Source: Flavobacteriia bacterium
GTDB taxonomy: Bacteria; Bacteroidota; Bacteroidia; Flavobacteriales_D; Crocinitomicaceae
Length of the DNA: 49,452 bases
Assembly: GCA_026391005.1 (NCBI GenBank)
Contig: JAPLEV010000041.1
Span: 1 to 49,452, forward strand
Direction: 5' to 3'
Of the stretch, positions 25,817 through 35,153 are shown piece by piece. Numbering within the stretch: position 1 is the first letter of the stretch; every line of letters starts with the position of its first letter. Below the pieces are notes generated by a model. It ran no database searches, was not told the origin of the DNA, and saw only the letters and a program-made list of their open reading frames with translations. The translations under genes were made by a program, and so were the position numbers.

Positions 25817-27167
25817 CTATTTTTTCGCCATTTTTACCTGTAATGATTAGTTGATACATTCCATTTTCCAGTAATGAAGAATTGACTTTTGTAGATAATT
25901 CAGTAATGATGGAAGAAAATAGCACTCTACCCGACATATCAATTAAACTAAATGACCTTCCCATTAAATCATCGGAAACATCCATTGTAAATTGATTTTC
26001 TGTTGGATTAGGATAAATCGCAAAAGAATTACTTCCAAAGTCATTTATAGTTAAATCATTTAATGGTCTCAAAACAATAATACTATGTGTATTTGGGTTT
26101 GTATTAGACCATGAGGCGCCATTAGTTGCCAAATAAATTTCTTTAAGTGGTCCAACACAAATATCCCTTAACCGACCGAATTGATTGTATAAGTAATGAG
26201 TTTGACCGACAACTGAGGTACCATCCAAACTTAATTCAAAAGCGATTATCTTTTTATCTTTTAAAACCGTCATCAATAGCTTACCATCAAACTCAGGGAA
26301 CATAGCATTTTCATAATATATTAAATCAGAAGGAGCAATTGTTGGAGTCCATACAAGTAGCGGCTCTTTAACATTGTTTGCTGAACAGAAAGCTTGTTCT
26401 CCGGATAAATTACAAAAACCTTCCACATTTGGCCACCCATAATTCCTGCCTATTTCAGCAATTTGAAACTCATCATCGGTAGATGCACCATGCTCTGACA
26501 AATATATTTTTCCATTTGGATGCTGCACTATTCCTTGAACATTCCTGTGACCATATGAATAAACAGGATTCCCCGGGAATGGATTATCATTTGGAACTGT
26601 ACCATCTAAGTTGATACGAAGAATTTTTCCGTTTAAGGCATTAATATCTTGAGGAAATTCTTGATTTTGAGCATCCCCCGTTGAAAATAAGAGCGTATTG
26701 TCGGGAAGTATAATTAAACGCGAACCATTGTGAGTGGTATTGCCAATAATATTGTCCAAAAGAATCACTTCGTTTACTAGATTTGTCCCGTTGTAAGTAT
26801 ACTTAACTAATTTTTCCTTCAGATTGGAAAAAGACCCGTAGGTATAAGCCATAAAAACTTCTGGTGTAGTAGTAAAATCGGGATGCATCACCATTCCTAG
26901 AAGACCAGATTCTGAATTTTGATAGACGGAAGAAACAATATTTAAAATTACCGTTTTTGTTTTCGCAATAGGATCAATTCGACTTACGATGCCTTTTCTT
27001 TCGGTAGTCCAAATATACCCATCTTGACCATAAATAATCTCCCAAGGAATATCTAAACCCGTATATATAGTATCAATTTCTACCGTAGTAGTACCAACTG
27101 TTATAGTTGATTGGGTGAAGGTGTTGAAAGAAATGATAATTGAAAAAATAAGGAGCAGAATTCTCAT
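25788..27167 (-). CDS. PQQ-dependent sugar dehydrogenase-like protein with T9SS sorting tail
   Basis: A secreted beta-propeller of the glucose/sorbosone dehydrogenase family. After a signal peptide (ILLLIFSIIISFNTFTQS) come VEIDTIYTGLDIPWEI, HNGSRLIILPDNTLLFSTGD (catalytic-type His in the family), YSYGHRNVQGIVQHPNGKIYLSEHG and GRNYGWPNVEG. The last ~75 residues, from FAIYPNPTENQFTMD, are a type A T9SS sorting domain, so it should be exported across the outer membrane. The final residues VGV are encoded by DNA that also belongs to the truncated DUF4907 gene. Cofactor and sugar are inferred from the family. Confidence 0.85.
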   Translation of the reverse strand: MRILLLIFSIIISFNTFTQSTITVGTTTVEIDTIYTGLDIPWEIIYGQDGYIWTTERKGIVSRIDPIAKTKTVILNIVSSVYQNSESGLLGMVMHPDFTTTPEVFMAYTYGSFSNLKEKLVKYTYNGTNLVNEVILLDNIIGNTTHNGSRLIILPDNTLLFSTGDAQNQEFPQDINALNGKILRINLDGTVPNDNPFPGNPVYSYGHRNVQGIVQHPNGKIYLSEHGASTDDEFQIAEIGRNYGWPNVEGFCNLSGEQAFCSANNVKEPLLVWTPTIAPSDLIYYENAMFPEFDGKLLMTVLKDKKIIAFELSLDGTSVVGQTHYLYNQFGRLRDICVGPLKEIYLATNGASWSNTNPNTHSIIVLRPLNDLTINDFGSNSFAIYPNPTENQFTMDVSDDLMGRSFSLIDMSGRVLFSSIITELSTKVNSSLLENGMYQLIITGKNGEKIARKFIRVGV

Positions 27168-27318
27168 AACGAATATATTATGAGTAAATATAATACAAAC
27201 TATTTGCTCATTGCTATTTTTTATTTTTTTAGGAATCTTTATGAGAAAAAAGATGTCATTTATGCGCTGAAGATTGGACTAATTTTAAGAATGGGTTTAC
27301 CCTAGCGATGTTAGCAGA

Positions 27319-27870
27319 TTAGACAAAATCTAAGACGCAACAAGATCCGTAAACTTTGTGGTCTTGAAAACTTACCCCCACAGCCGTATATCCAGCTGTC
27401 AAACAAATCTTCCTATGTCCTAGAGAGGGAACACCATTATCAACGAGTAATTGCATGACAACACCCCTACCGGTTCCCTTACCATACGAGCAACATTCAC
27501 CAAAAAAATACGATTCACAATTTTCCCTATCATGCCCAGTTTCTCCAGATTTAGCTTGTTCTAGTGCAAAACATTTAGCAGATTCATACGCCTTTTTATC
27601 AATTGTTAAGGGCAGAACCGGCGTCATTGAATTTAATGTTTTTACTAAGGACTTATAATACGTAGTTGTTTTATCAGCATCTACCAATTCAATTTTTGCA
27701 TATTTAGCCGGATACATTCTTGCTAAATTGACATATTGAATCGCTTCTTTTTCATTTTTTGTTAGATAGTTGATTTTCTCACAAGTATTTGATTTCGCTA
27801 ACTCTTCAGCAGTCCATGTTTGACAGATCGCCAAGGTTGAAAATAAAATAAATAATAAGGAAAGCTTCAT
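27319..27870 (-). CDS. CAP-domain (SCP/PR1-like) secreted protein
   Basis: A signal peptide (KLSLLFILFSTLAICQ) precedes a CAP domain: EKEAIQYVNLARMYPAKYA (helix 1), AKCFALEQAKSGETGHDREN (His position), FFGECCSYG (Glu), LLVDNGVPSLGHRKICL (second His) and the closing AVGVSFQDHKVYGSCCVLDF. Seven Cys after the signal suggest disulfides. 183 residues, no sorting tail. Role unknown; CAP proteins bind lipids, act as peptidases, or play other roles. Confidence 0.85.
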   Translation of the reverse strand: MKLSLLFILFSTLAICQTWTAEELAKSNTCEKINYLTKNEKEAIQYVNLARMYPAKYAKIELVDADKTTTYYKSLVKTLNSMTPVLPLTIDKKAYESAKCFALEQAKSGETGHDRENCESYFFGECCSYGKGTGRGVVMQLLVDNGVPSLGHRKICLTAGYTAVGVSFQDHKVYGSCCVLDFV

Positions 27871-27910
27871 AAATGAAAATTTAAAAAAATAATCTAAAAA
27901 CTAAATTTAG

Positions 27911-29284
27911 TTACAATTTACTAAACTCTAGGACAAAGTCTTTTATGGAAATTTTTGATTGCTCGCTATTCACCATATTTTTCAGCGTAATTTGACCGTT
28001 TTTCAGCTCTTCTTCACCCAAAATTGCCACCCAAACACAGCCACGCTCATGCGCATATTTGAGTTGTTTTTGCAATTTAACAGCGCTTGGATATACCTCA
28101 CAATCAATATTTAAGAGCCTTAGCTCTTTTGCTAGTTTTAGAGATGTTAACGACTCTTTTTCACCAAAATTGACAAACATTAATGTTAATCCCTTAGAAA
28201 CAATTGCTGGAAACAAATTAAGTTCTTCTAAGACATCAAATATCCGATCTGCCCCGAAAGAAATACCAACACCTGACATCCCAGACAATCCAAAAGTTGC
28301 CGTTAAATCATCGTATCTCCCTCCTCCACAAATGCTCCCCATATTTACATTATCCGCTTTCACTTCTACAATTGCGCCCGTATAGTAATTTAGTCCTCTT
28401 GCAAGCGTCACATCAAATTCTATTTTACCACTGATTAATCCTAGATCACTGACCGTATCTATAACAAATTTCACCTCTTCAATTCCTTTTAAACCAATTT
28501 CAGAATCACTTAAATAAGCGGATAATATAGTAAGTTGTTCCGAAGGAGTTCCTTTCAATGAAAATAGCGGCTTTATTTTTTCAATAGCTAAAGAACTAAT
28601 TCCTTTTGATTCCAACTCAGCTATTACACCATCCTGACCAATTTTATCTAATTTATCAAGTGCAACAGTAATGGTAATGAGCTGTTTTTCTTCACCACAA
28701 ACTTCAGCTATTCCACTTAAAATCTTTCGGTTATTTAACTTAATTGTAAAAGATGGAATGGCAAGTTCCGACAAAACAGCATCTACAATTTGAATAAATT
28801 CCACTTCATTCATTAACGAATCACTTCCTATAATATCGCCATCGCATTGATAAAATTCCTGGTACCTTCCGTGTTGCGGTCGATCCGCTCGCCATACAGG
28901 CTGAATCTGGTAACGTTTAAAGGGAAAAGTTAAGTCATTTTGGTGTTGTGAAACAAAACGAGCAAAAGGCACCGTTAAATCATACCTTAACGCTTTTTCC
29001 GAAATAGAACTTGTAAATCGCTGTAAATTACCGCTATTAAGTGCTTCTACATCTGCTTTTTTAACCTTTTCACCTGAATTTAAAATCCGAAAAATTAGTC
29101 GATCGCCTTCTTCCCCATATTTCCCCATTAAGGTATGAGATAATTCAAAACTAGGCGTTTCAATGGGAAGAAATCCATGGAGTTGAAATACTCTACGAAT
29201 CACAGAAAACAAATAAGTACGTTTTGCAACATCTAAAGGTAAAAAATCACGCGTTCCTTTAGGAATAGAAGGTTTTTGACTCAT
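27911..29284 (-). CDS. hisS: Histidyl-tRNA synthetase
   Basis: A class II aminoacyl-tRNA synthetase. KGTRDFLPLD opens the catalytic core (motif 1 region near FLPIETPSFE), LRYDLTVPFARFVSQH and FKRYQIQPVWRADRPQHGRYQEFYQCDGDIIG form motif 2, ARGLNYYTGAIVEV is the His-binding signature and GGGRYDDL plus GISFGADRI is motif 3. The anticodon-binding domain fills the last ~90 residues. 457 residues is usual. It shares one base (TAATG) with the end of the ppx gene, so the two are one transcript. Confidence 0.96.
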   Translation of the reverse strand: MSQKPSIPKGTRDFLPLDVAKRTYLFSVIRRVFQLHGFLPIETPSFELSHTLMGKYGEEGDRLIFRILNSGEKVKKADVEALNSGNLQRFTSSISEKALRYDLTVPFARFVSQHQNDLTFPFKRYQIQPVWRADRPQHGRYQEFYQCDGDIIGSDSLMNEVEFIQIVDAVLSELAIPSFTIKLNNRKILSGIAEVCGEEKQLITITVALDKLDKIGQDGVIAELESKGISSLAIEKIKPLFSLKGTPSEQLTILSAYLSDSEIGLKGIEEVKFVIDTVSDLGLISGKIEFDVTLARGLNYYTGAIVEVKADNVNMGSICGGGRYDDLTATFGLSGMSGVGISFGADRIFDVLEELNLFPAIVSKGLTLMFVNFGEKESLTSLKLAKELRLLNIDCEVYPSAVKLQKQLKYAHERGCVWVAILGEEELKNGQITLKNMVNSEQSKISIKDFVLEFSKL

Positions 29285-30162
29285 TATTTTATATTTTTTT
29301 TATACATCTCGTAAATCAAACCATCCGCTAGACCTACTTTAGGAACCATCAATGAGTCAGCTCCAATTTCATTTAAAATATAACTATAAATATCCAAGGC
29401 AGGAACGATTACATCCGCCCTATCTGGCTTCAATTGATATTGATTGATTCGTTCATCATTCGATAAAGAAGCCAATTTATCCCTTAGTGCTTTCATTTCA
29501 GTTAATAAAATTGGTTCCTCAAAACTATTACCCAGCATTTTATGCGCTTTATTTATGTTTCCCCCTGTACCAAAAATGCGATGTTCACTTGACAAGTCAA
29601 CATATTTAAGAATCCAATCGTGCATATTTCCCCAAACTGAAGGATCCGATTTTCCTTTTAAGATTCTAATTGTCCCAACATTAAATGACATGGAAGCAAC
29701 GCGTTGACCATTTTCAAATACACTTATCTCGGTAGAACCTCCTCCTACATCAATCACGATGAAAGGTACTGAAAAATCCATTTTATTGATCAAAAAATTA
29801 CTGAAAATTAATTCCGCTTCTTCATTTCCTGATATAATTTCAAGGTTAATTCCTGTTTCTTTTAATATGCGATCCGTAATTTTTGCCGCATTAGATGCCT
29901 CTCGCATGGCAGATGTTGAAACAGCGCGTATTTCTTCCACATCAAAGATTTCAGTAATTAATTTGAAAGCCTTCATCGTTTTCACAAAATCATCCGCTTT
30001 ATTTTTGGAGATTTTACCATCTTCAAAAACATCATCCCCTAATCGCAAAGGAAGTCTTGTGTAGGAGATCTTTTTAATAAAAATTGCACCACCATTTGTT
30101 GCGATCTCTCCGACGAGCAAGCGTGCTGCATTTGTTCCTATATCGATTGCTGCGTAATTCAT
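29284..30162 (-). CDS. Ppx/GppA family phosphatase
   Basis: An ASKHA-fold phosphatase acting on polyphosphate or pppGpp. Phosphate-1 motif AAIDIGTNAARLLVGEI (4-20), VRAVSTSAMREASNA (about 80-95), and phosphate-2 motif FIVIDVGGGSTEISVF (about 133-148), then IFGTGGNINKAHKM. At 292 residues it is the short, single-module form without the C-terminal HD domain. Its stop overlaps the hisS start by one base. Substrate preference cannot be told from the sequence. Confidence 0.88.
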   Translation of the reverse strand: MNYAAIDIGTNAARLLVGEIATNGGAIFIKKISYTRLPLRLGDDVFEDGKISKNKADDFVKTMKAFKLITEIFDVEEIRAVSTSAMREASNAAKITDRILKETGINLEIISGNEEAELIFSNFLINKMDFSVPFIVIDVGGGSTEISVFENGQRVASMSFNVGTIRILKGKSDPSVWGNMHDWILKYVDLSSEHRIFGTGGNINKAHKMLGNSFEEPILLTEMKALRDKLASLSNDERINQYQLKPDRADVIVPALDIYSYILNEIGADSLMVPKVGLADGLIYEMYKKNIK

Positions 30163-30171
30163 ATTTTAGGG

Positions 30172-30179
30172 CAAAGTTA
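30172..30179 (-). promoter_or_regulatory. -7 promoter box for ppx-hisS
   Basis: Minus-strand TAACTTTG matches TAnnTTTG and lies 9 bases before the ppx ATG, implying a nearly leaderless mRNA. It is back to back with the box for yqgE. Confidence 0.5.
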
Positions 30180-30202
30180 GAAATTCAAAACAAAGTTCAT
30201 CG

Positions 30203-30210
30203 TATGTTTG
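30203..30210 (+). promoter_or_regulatory. -7 promoter box for yqgE
   Basis: TATGTTTG matches TAnnTTTG, 20 bases before the yqgE ATG. Together with the minus-strand box at 30172-30179 it makes a compact divergent promoter region of under 70 bases. Confidence 0.5.
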
Positions 30211-30230
30211 TAAATAGATGAAAGTAAATT

Positions 30231-30815
30231 ATGAAAAAATTAGATTTATCCTTTAAAAACAATCGCAAAGCAACACAGGGATGCCTCTTACTTTCCGACC
30301 CTTTTATTAACGATCCCTATTTCACAAGAGTGGCAATTTTGCTGTGTCGTCACAATAAAAAAGAGACCTTTGGTTTCGTTTTAAACAACTTTATTGAACT
30401 AGATTTACAAAAAATTGGAGATATCTTTGGCGAATCACCTACAAAGATAAGTATTGGCGGACCTGTAGAGCCAGGTAATTTATTTTATATTCATACACTT
30501 GGAGACAAAATCAAAGACGCAGAAAATATACTCGGCAATCTTTATTTTGGTGGTGATTATGAATCCCTAAGAGAATTGCTCGATCAAGAGCCTAGTTTAC
30601 TGAAAGATATTCGCTTTTTTATTGGGTATGCTGGTTGGGATTACCAACAACTAGAAGATGAAATGAAAGAACATTCCTGGGTGGCAGTAACAAACATAAC
30701 TGAAAATGAGATAATCTCTATGCCATCCGATGATTTTTGGAAACAATGCATGATTAAACAAGGTCCGAAATTTCAAATGATTTCTCAATTCCCGCTAGAC
30801 CCGAATGATAATTGA
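30231..30815 (+). CDS. YqgE/AlgH family protein
   Basis: A cytosolic protein of unknown biochemical function. RKATQGCLLLSDPFINDPYFTRVAILLCRHN (about 12-42) and GFVLNNFIEL are the family core, with ISIGGPVEPGNLFYIHTLG and LYFGGDYESLRELL following, and RFFIGYAGWDYQQLEDEMKEHSW completing the pattern. 194 residues is normal. It is the first gene of the plus-strand run toward rpsA but has its own promoter box and a hairpin after it. Confidence 0.92.
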   Translation: MKKLDLSFKNNRKATQGCLLLSDPFINDPYFTRVAILLCRHNKKETFGFVLNNFIELDLQKIGDIFGESPTKISIGGPVEPGNLFYIHTLGDKIKDAENILGNLYFGGDYESLRELLDQEPSLLKDIRFFIGYAGWDYQQLEDEMKEHSWVAVTNITENEIISMPSDDFWKQCMIKQGPKFQMISQFPLDPNDN

Positions 30816-30822
30816 AGAACTT

Positions 30823-30845
30823 TTGTCCGATAAAAAATCGGACAA
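30823..30845 (+). other. Perfect 9-bp stem-loop after yqgE
   Basis: TTGTCCGAT and ATCGGACAA flank an AAAAA loop 8 bases past the yqgE stop. There is no T-run after it, so it may act as an mRNA 3' stabiliser or a weak terminator. Confidence 0.5.
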
Positions 30846-30906
30846 TCAATATTGTTTCTCAACAAAAAAATATCTCTTAACTATTTCCTACTTAAAAAGA
30901 AAATAC

Positions 30907-30914
30907 TATCTTTG
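30907..30914 (+). promoter_or_regulatory. -7 promoter box for rpsA
   Basis: TATCTTTG in the context ACTATCTTTGCACCC is a textbook Bacteroidota -7 element, as seen before ribosomal protein genes. The ATG is about 95 bases further on, giving a leader long enough for regulation. No clear TTG -33. Confidence 0.6.
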
Positions 30915-31008
30915 CACCCGAATTTAGCGTCGAATCTCTATCAATCGACATTATATAAACCTCCTTTCCCTTGAGTAGAGACAAGTGAAATACAAAACTT
31001 AAAGCCAA

Positions 31009-32832
31009 ATGGCAGAAGATACAAGAACGCAGGGAACTGCAGATTTTGATTGGGAAGCGTTAAACCTAGATGGTTATACCCTAATCCAACGATCAGAAAT
31101 GTCTGATCAATACGAAAAAACCCTTACATTAATTAACGAAAAAGAAGTTATTAAGGGAACCGTAGCAATTATCACAAAGAAAGAAGTAATCGTTAATATC
31201 GGTTATAAATCTGAAGGAGTTATCGCATCAAACGAATTTAGGTATAACCCAGATTTAAAAGTAGGTGACTTAGTTGATATCTATGTTGAATGTCAAGAAG
31301 ATAAAACAGGGCAGCTTGTTGTATCTCACAGAACAGCTAGAATGCATAGCGCTTGGTTACGTGTTAATGACGTACTTCGAACAGGAGAAATCATTACAGG
31401 TTTCGTGAAATGCAGAACAAAAGGTGGTTTAATCGTCGATGTTTTTGGAATAGAAGCTTTCTTACCAGGTTCACAAATCGATGTTAAGCCAATTCGTGAT
31501 TACGATGTTTATGTTGGAAAAAACATGGAATTCAAAGTTGTTAAAATCAACGAGGAATTTAGAAATGTTGTTGTTTCTCATAAAGCGCTTATCGAAGCTG
31601 AAATTGAAGAGCAGAAAAAACAAATTATTTCAGGTCTTGAAAAAGGTCAAGTATTAGAAGGAATAGTTAAAAACATCACTTCTTATGGTGTATTCATCGA
31701 TTTAGGTGGTGTTGATGGTTTGATTCATATCACCGATCTTTCTTGGGGACGTGTTACGCATCCAGAGGAATTATTAGATCTAGACCAGAAAATAAATGTC
31801 GTTATCCTTGATTTTGATGACGAGAAAAAAAGAATTGCACTTGGATTGAAACAATTACAGCCTCATCCATGGGATGCTTTAGATGCTGCCATAAATGTAG
31901 GTGATAAAATCACTGGAAAGGTTGTTGTAATGGCTGATTATGGTGCTTTTATTGAAATAGCAGCTGGCGTTGAAGGATTGATTCACGTTTCTGAGATGAG
32001 TTGGTCTCAACATTTACGATCAGCACAGGACTTCCTTAAAATTGGAGACTCTGTAGAAGCACTTGTACTAACGCTTGACAGAGAAGAGCGAAAAATGTCC
32101 CTAGGAATCAAGCAATTAATGCCAGATCCATGGGAAGCTATTGAATCTAAGTACGCTGTCGATACAAAACACAATGCAAAAGTTAGAAACTTTACCAACT
32201 TTGGCGTTTTTGTTGAGCTAGAAGAAGGAGTTGACGGTTTGATTCATATCTCAGATCTTTCTTGGCAAAAGAAAGTTAAACATCCATCTGAATTCTGTAA
32301 AGTGAATGAAGAAATGAATGTTGTAGTACTAGAAATAGATAGAGAAAATCGTCGTATTTCACTTGGCCATAAACAATTGGAAGAAAATCCATGGGATGTC
32401 TTCGAATCAACCTTTGCTGAGGGATCTATCCATCAAGGTACCATCATAGAGATGAAAGATAAATCAGGAATCGTTTCGCTTCCATACGGTGTTGAGGGAA
32501 TTTGTCCAGCTAAGCATATGAAGAAAGAGGATGGTAGTACTGCAGCTCTTGAAGATGTATTAGATTTCAAAGTAATTGAGTTTAATAAAGAATCGAAAAA
32601 AATTGTCGTTTCACATACTCGAATATTTGAAGAAGGCGAAGACCAAGTCAAAGAAGCTTCACCTTCTAGTGCCACTAAATCAGTAAAAACTACGAAAGCT
32701 AGCACTAAAAAGGAAGCACCATCAAATACAGAACAAGCGGTTAAAGCAAACAATAAAAATTCTGAAAAATCAACTTTAGGAGATTTAGATGCGCTTTCAG
32801 CTTTGAAAGAAAAAATGGAAAAAGAAGAGTAA
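31009..32832 (+). CDS. rpsA: 30S ribosomal protein S1
   Basis: Brings mRNA to the 30S subunit. Repeated S1 (OB-fold) domains are visible, about six: the first near 45-115 (VIKGTVAIITKKEVIVNIG), then G.I..GFVKCRTKGGLIVDVFG, GQVLEGIVKNITSYGVFIDLGGVDGLIHITDLSW, GDKITGKVVVMADYGAFIEI, HNAKVRNFTNFGVFVELEEG and GSIHQGTIIEMKDKSGIVSLPYG. Each is followed by the conserved 'kR..LglKQL..dPW' type join in the middle repeats. A Ser/Lys/Thr-rich tail of ~60 residues closes the 607-residue chain. A strong terminator follows. Confidence 0.96.
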   Translation: MAEDTRTQGTADFDWEALNLDGYTLIQRSEMSDQYEKTLTLINEKEVIKGTVAIITKKEVIVNIGYKSEGVIASNEFRYNPDLKVGDLVDIYVECQEDKTGQLVVSHRTARMHSAWLRVNDVLRTGEIITGFVKCRTKGGLIVDVFGIEAFLPGSQIDVKPIRDYDVYVGKNMEFKVVKINEEFRNVVVSHKALIEAEIEEQKKQIISGLEKGQVLEGIVKNITSYGVFIDLGGVDGLIHITDLSWGRVTHPEELLDLDQKINVVILDFDDEKKRIALGLKQLQPHPWDALDAAINVGDKITGKVVVMADYGAFIEIAAGVEGLIHVSEMSWSQHLRSAQDFLKIGDSVEALVLTLDREERKMSLGIKQLMPDPWEAIESKYAVDTKHNAKVRNFTNFGVFVELEEGVDGLIHISDLSWQKKVKHPSEFCKVNEEMNVVVLEIDRENRRISLGHKQLEENPWDVFESTFAEGSIHQGTIIEMKDKSGIVSLPYGVEGICPAKHMKKEDGSTAALEDVLDFKVIEFNKESKKIVVSHTRIFEEGEDQVKEASPSSATKSVKTTKASTKKEAPSNTEQAVKANNKNSEKSTLGDLDALSALKEKMEKEE

Positions 32833-32851
32833 TATTGATTATTGAAATCTT

Positions 32852-32881
32852 AAAAGAGGCCTAAGTGCCTCTTTTTTTTTT
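32852..32881 (+). terminator. Rho-independent terminator of rpsA
   Basis: AAAAGAGGC and GCCTCTTTT form a 9-bp stem around a six-base loop, running straight into a T-tract, 20 bases after the rpsA stop. Confidence 0.9.
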
Positions 32882-32925
32882 GATATTATATGCCATAACT
32901 AAGCGAATGCCATTAAATTTACTTC

Positions 32926-34215
32926 ATGAATCTTACTACTCCACTTGCTGAACGTATGCGTCCAAAGCTTTTGGATGAATATATTGGACAAGAACACCTG
33001 TTGAATGCAGACGCTTCCCTTCGTCGTGCTTTGGATGGAGGAATGGTTCCCTCTATGATTTTATGGGGACCTCCCGGTGTTGGTAAGACAACCTTGGCTT
33101 ATCTAATTGCGAAGCACCTTAACAGGCCATTTCAATCGCTGTCAGCTATCTCCTCTGGAGTCAAAGATGTACGCGAAGTGATTCAGCGTGTTGAAACTGC
33201 CGGAATGTTTCAAGAGAAAGGAACGATTCTATTTATAGATGAAATTCATCGCTTCTCTAAATCACAACAAGATTCACTCCTTGGCGCTGTGGAAAAAGGT
33301 ACTATCACCTTAATTGGTGCGACAACAGAAAACCCATCCTTTGAGGTAATTTCTGCCTTGTTATCGCGATGTCAAGTATACACCTTAAAAGAACACACAA
33401 AAACAGATTTAATCCAACTACTTCAAAGAGCAATCGAAAAAGACACCTTTCTCAAAACAAAAACCTTTAAACTAACTGAACTGAATGCCCTACTGCTTTT
33501 ATCAGGTGGCGACGCAAGAAAGCTATTAACCATTTTTGAGATTATTGTAAGTACTTTTCAAAATGCGGATACAATAGAAATAAACGATGACGTTGTCCAT
33601 AAAAATGCGCAGCAAAGTTTGATACGTTATGACAAAGAAGGGGAACAACATTACGATATCATTTCTGCCTTTATAAAATCCATAAGGGGCAGTGATCCAA
33701 ATGCTTCTATATATTGGTTAGCAAGAATGGTGGAAGGTGGCGAAGATCCAAAATTTATTGCTCGTCGATTAATTATTTCAGCAGCAGAGGATGTTGGATT
33801 AGCCAATCCAAATGCTTTATTGATGGCAAATAATTGCTTTCAAGCAGTTGAAAGTGTCGGCTTTCCAGAAGCACGAATCATCTTAGCCCAATGCACCCTT
33901 TATTTAGCAACATCACCGAAAGGAAATGCAGCCTATATGGCGATTAATAAAGCACAAATAACTGTTAGAGAAACTGGTAATTTAGGCGTACCCTTACCTC
34001 TACGTAATGCACCAACAGCGCTCATGAAAGAATTGGGTTATGGAGAAGGTTATTTTTATTCACATGATTATCCCAATAATTTTAAGGAACAAGAATTTTT
34101 ACCCGATGAATTAATAGGAAAGAATTTCTTTAAAGCCGGAAGCAGCGCAAAAGAACAAGAAATAGGAAAATCAATAGAACGAAATTGGAAAGAAAAATAT
34201 AAGCCGAATGAATAG
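32926..34215 (+). CDS. rarA: Replication-associated recombination protein RarA (MgsA)
   Basis: An AAA+ ATPase related to clamp-loader subunits that acts at stalled forks. RMRPKLLDEYIGQEHLL (N-terminal), Walker A GPPGVGKTT (about 48-56), FIDEIHRFSKSQQD (Walker B), GATTENPSFEVISALLSRC (sensor 1) and SGGDARKLL (sensor 2). The C-terminal tetramerisation half follows: DIISAFIKSIRGSDPNASIYWLARM, EDPKFIARRLIISAAEDVGLANP, and NAPTALMKELGYGEGYFYSHDY. 429 residues. Its last 8 bases overlap the acyltransferase gene. Confidence 0.95.
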   Translation: MNLTTPLAERMRPKLLDEYIGQEHLLNADASLRRALDGGMVPSMILWGPPGVGKTTLAYLIAKHLNRPFQSLSAISSGVKDVREVIQRVETAGMFQEKGTILFIDEIHRFSKSQQDSLLGAVEKGTITLIGATTENPSFEVISALLSRCQVYTLKEHTKTDLIQLLQRAIEKDTFLKTKTFKLTELNALLLLSGGDARKLLTIFEIIVSTFQNADTIEINDDVVHKNAQQSLIRYDKEGEQHYDIISAFIKSIRGSDPNASIYWLARMVEGGEDPKFIARRLIISAAEDVGLANPNALLMANNCFQAVESVGFPEARIILAQCTLYLATSPKGNAAYMAINKAQITVRETGNLGVPLPLRNAPTALMKELGYGEGYFYSHDYPNNFKEQEFLPDELIGKNFFKAGSSAKEQEIGKSIERNWKEKYKPNE

Positions 34216-35122
34216 AATTGCCTATTATCTTTTCGTTTTACCCCTCTCCTACTTGCCGTTATATCTCTTATACGGACTGAGTCCAATCATTTATTTTATA
34301 TGTTACTATGTTATTTCCTATCGGAAAAATATAGTCAGATTAAACATTCAAAATAGCTTTCCAGAAAAGACAGCCAAAGAACATGAATTTATTATGCAAG
34401 CCTTTTACCTTCATCTGAGTCAGGTCATCATAGAGGGAATAAAGAATTTAACTATTTTACAAAAAGAGTTAAGTAAACGATTTAAAATAACTAATCCTAA
34501 AGTAGTTAATGATTTATTAAAAGTTCAAAAAAGTGTTATTTTAGTTGGAGGACATTATGGGAATTGGGAGTGGTTGATTACAAGTCAAGCCTTTCAATTT
34601 GATGGAAAAGCGTTTGGATTAGGAATGCCCATGAGCAATAAATTTTGGGGGCAAGCCATTAATAATAAAAGAGAACGCTTTGGATTGAAAGTCATTCATT
34701 CTAAAAATTACAAAGAAGCTTTAGCGGAAGAAAAAAATCCATACACCTTGCTCATGCTCGGGGATCAAAGTCCAGGAGATACCCATAAAAGTTATTGGAC
34801 GAACTTTCTGAATCAGCAGACAGCGGTGCAATTCGGGACCGAAGCATTGGCAAATACGTATGACCTAGCGGTTGTCTATTTTAACATCGAAAAAGTGCGT
34901 TATGGTTATTATGAAATGACACTTACCTTACTAACTGACAGTCCAAAGAATCTAAAGTGGGGATCAATCACCCAACAGCACACTGAGCTATTGGAACAAC
35001 AAATCAACAAGAAACCTTACCTATGGATGTGGTCCCATAAACGATGGAAAAGAGATTTACCTGAGGATCTTGACGCCTTAAAAATTGAACAAGAACAACG
35101 CTTTAATGAGCAATTTAGATAA
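34208..35122 (+). CDS. Lysophospholipid/lipid A acyltransferase family protein (LpxL-like)
   Basis: An inner-membrane acyltransferase of the lauroyl/myristoyl (LpxL/HtrB) superfamily. An N-terminal membrane stretch (YLFVLPLSYLPLYLLYGLSPIIYFICYYVI) precedes the H-x4-E motif in LVGGHYGNWEW (about 113-123), the catalytic dyad, and then GMPMSNKFWGQAINNKRERFG and LLMLGDQSPGDTHKSYWTNFLNQQTAVQFG, matching the acceptor and Gly-Asp-Gln conserved regions. C-terminal PYLWMWSHKRWKR is also typical. Probably adds a secondary acyl chain to lipid A; substrate is inferred. The 8-base overlap with rarA implies coupling. Confidence 0.87.
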   Translation: MNRIAYYLFVLPLSYLPLYLLYGLSPIIYFICYYVISYRKNIVRLNIQNSFPEKTAKEHEFIMQAFYLHLSQVIIEGIKNLTILQKELSKRFKITNPKVVNDLLKVQKSVILVGGHYGNWEWLITSQAFQFDGKAFGLGMPMSNKFWGQAINNKRERFGLKVIHSKNYKEALAEEKNPYTLLMLGDQSPGDTHKSYWTNFLNQQTAVQFGTEALANTYDLAVVYFNIEKVRYGYYEMTLTLLTDSPKNLKWGSITQQHTELLEQQINKKPYLWMWSHKRWKRDLPEDLDALKIEQEQRFNEQFR

Positions 35123-35153
35123 GATTGTGTTATTCTATTTTTAAATTTCAATA

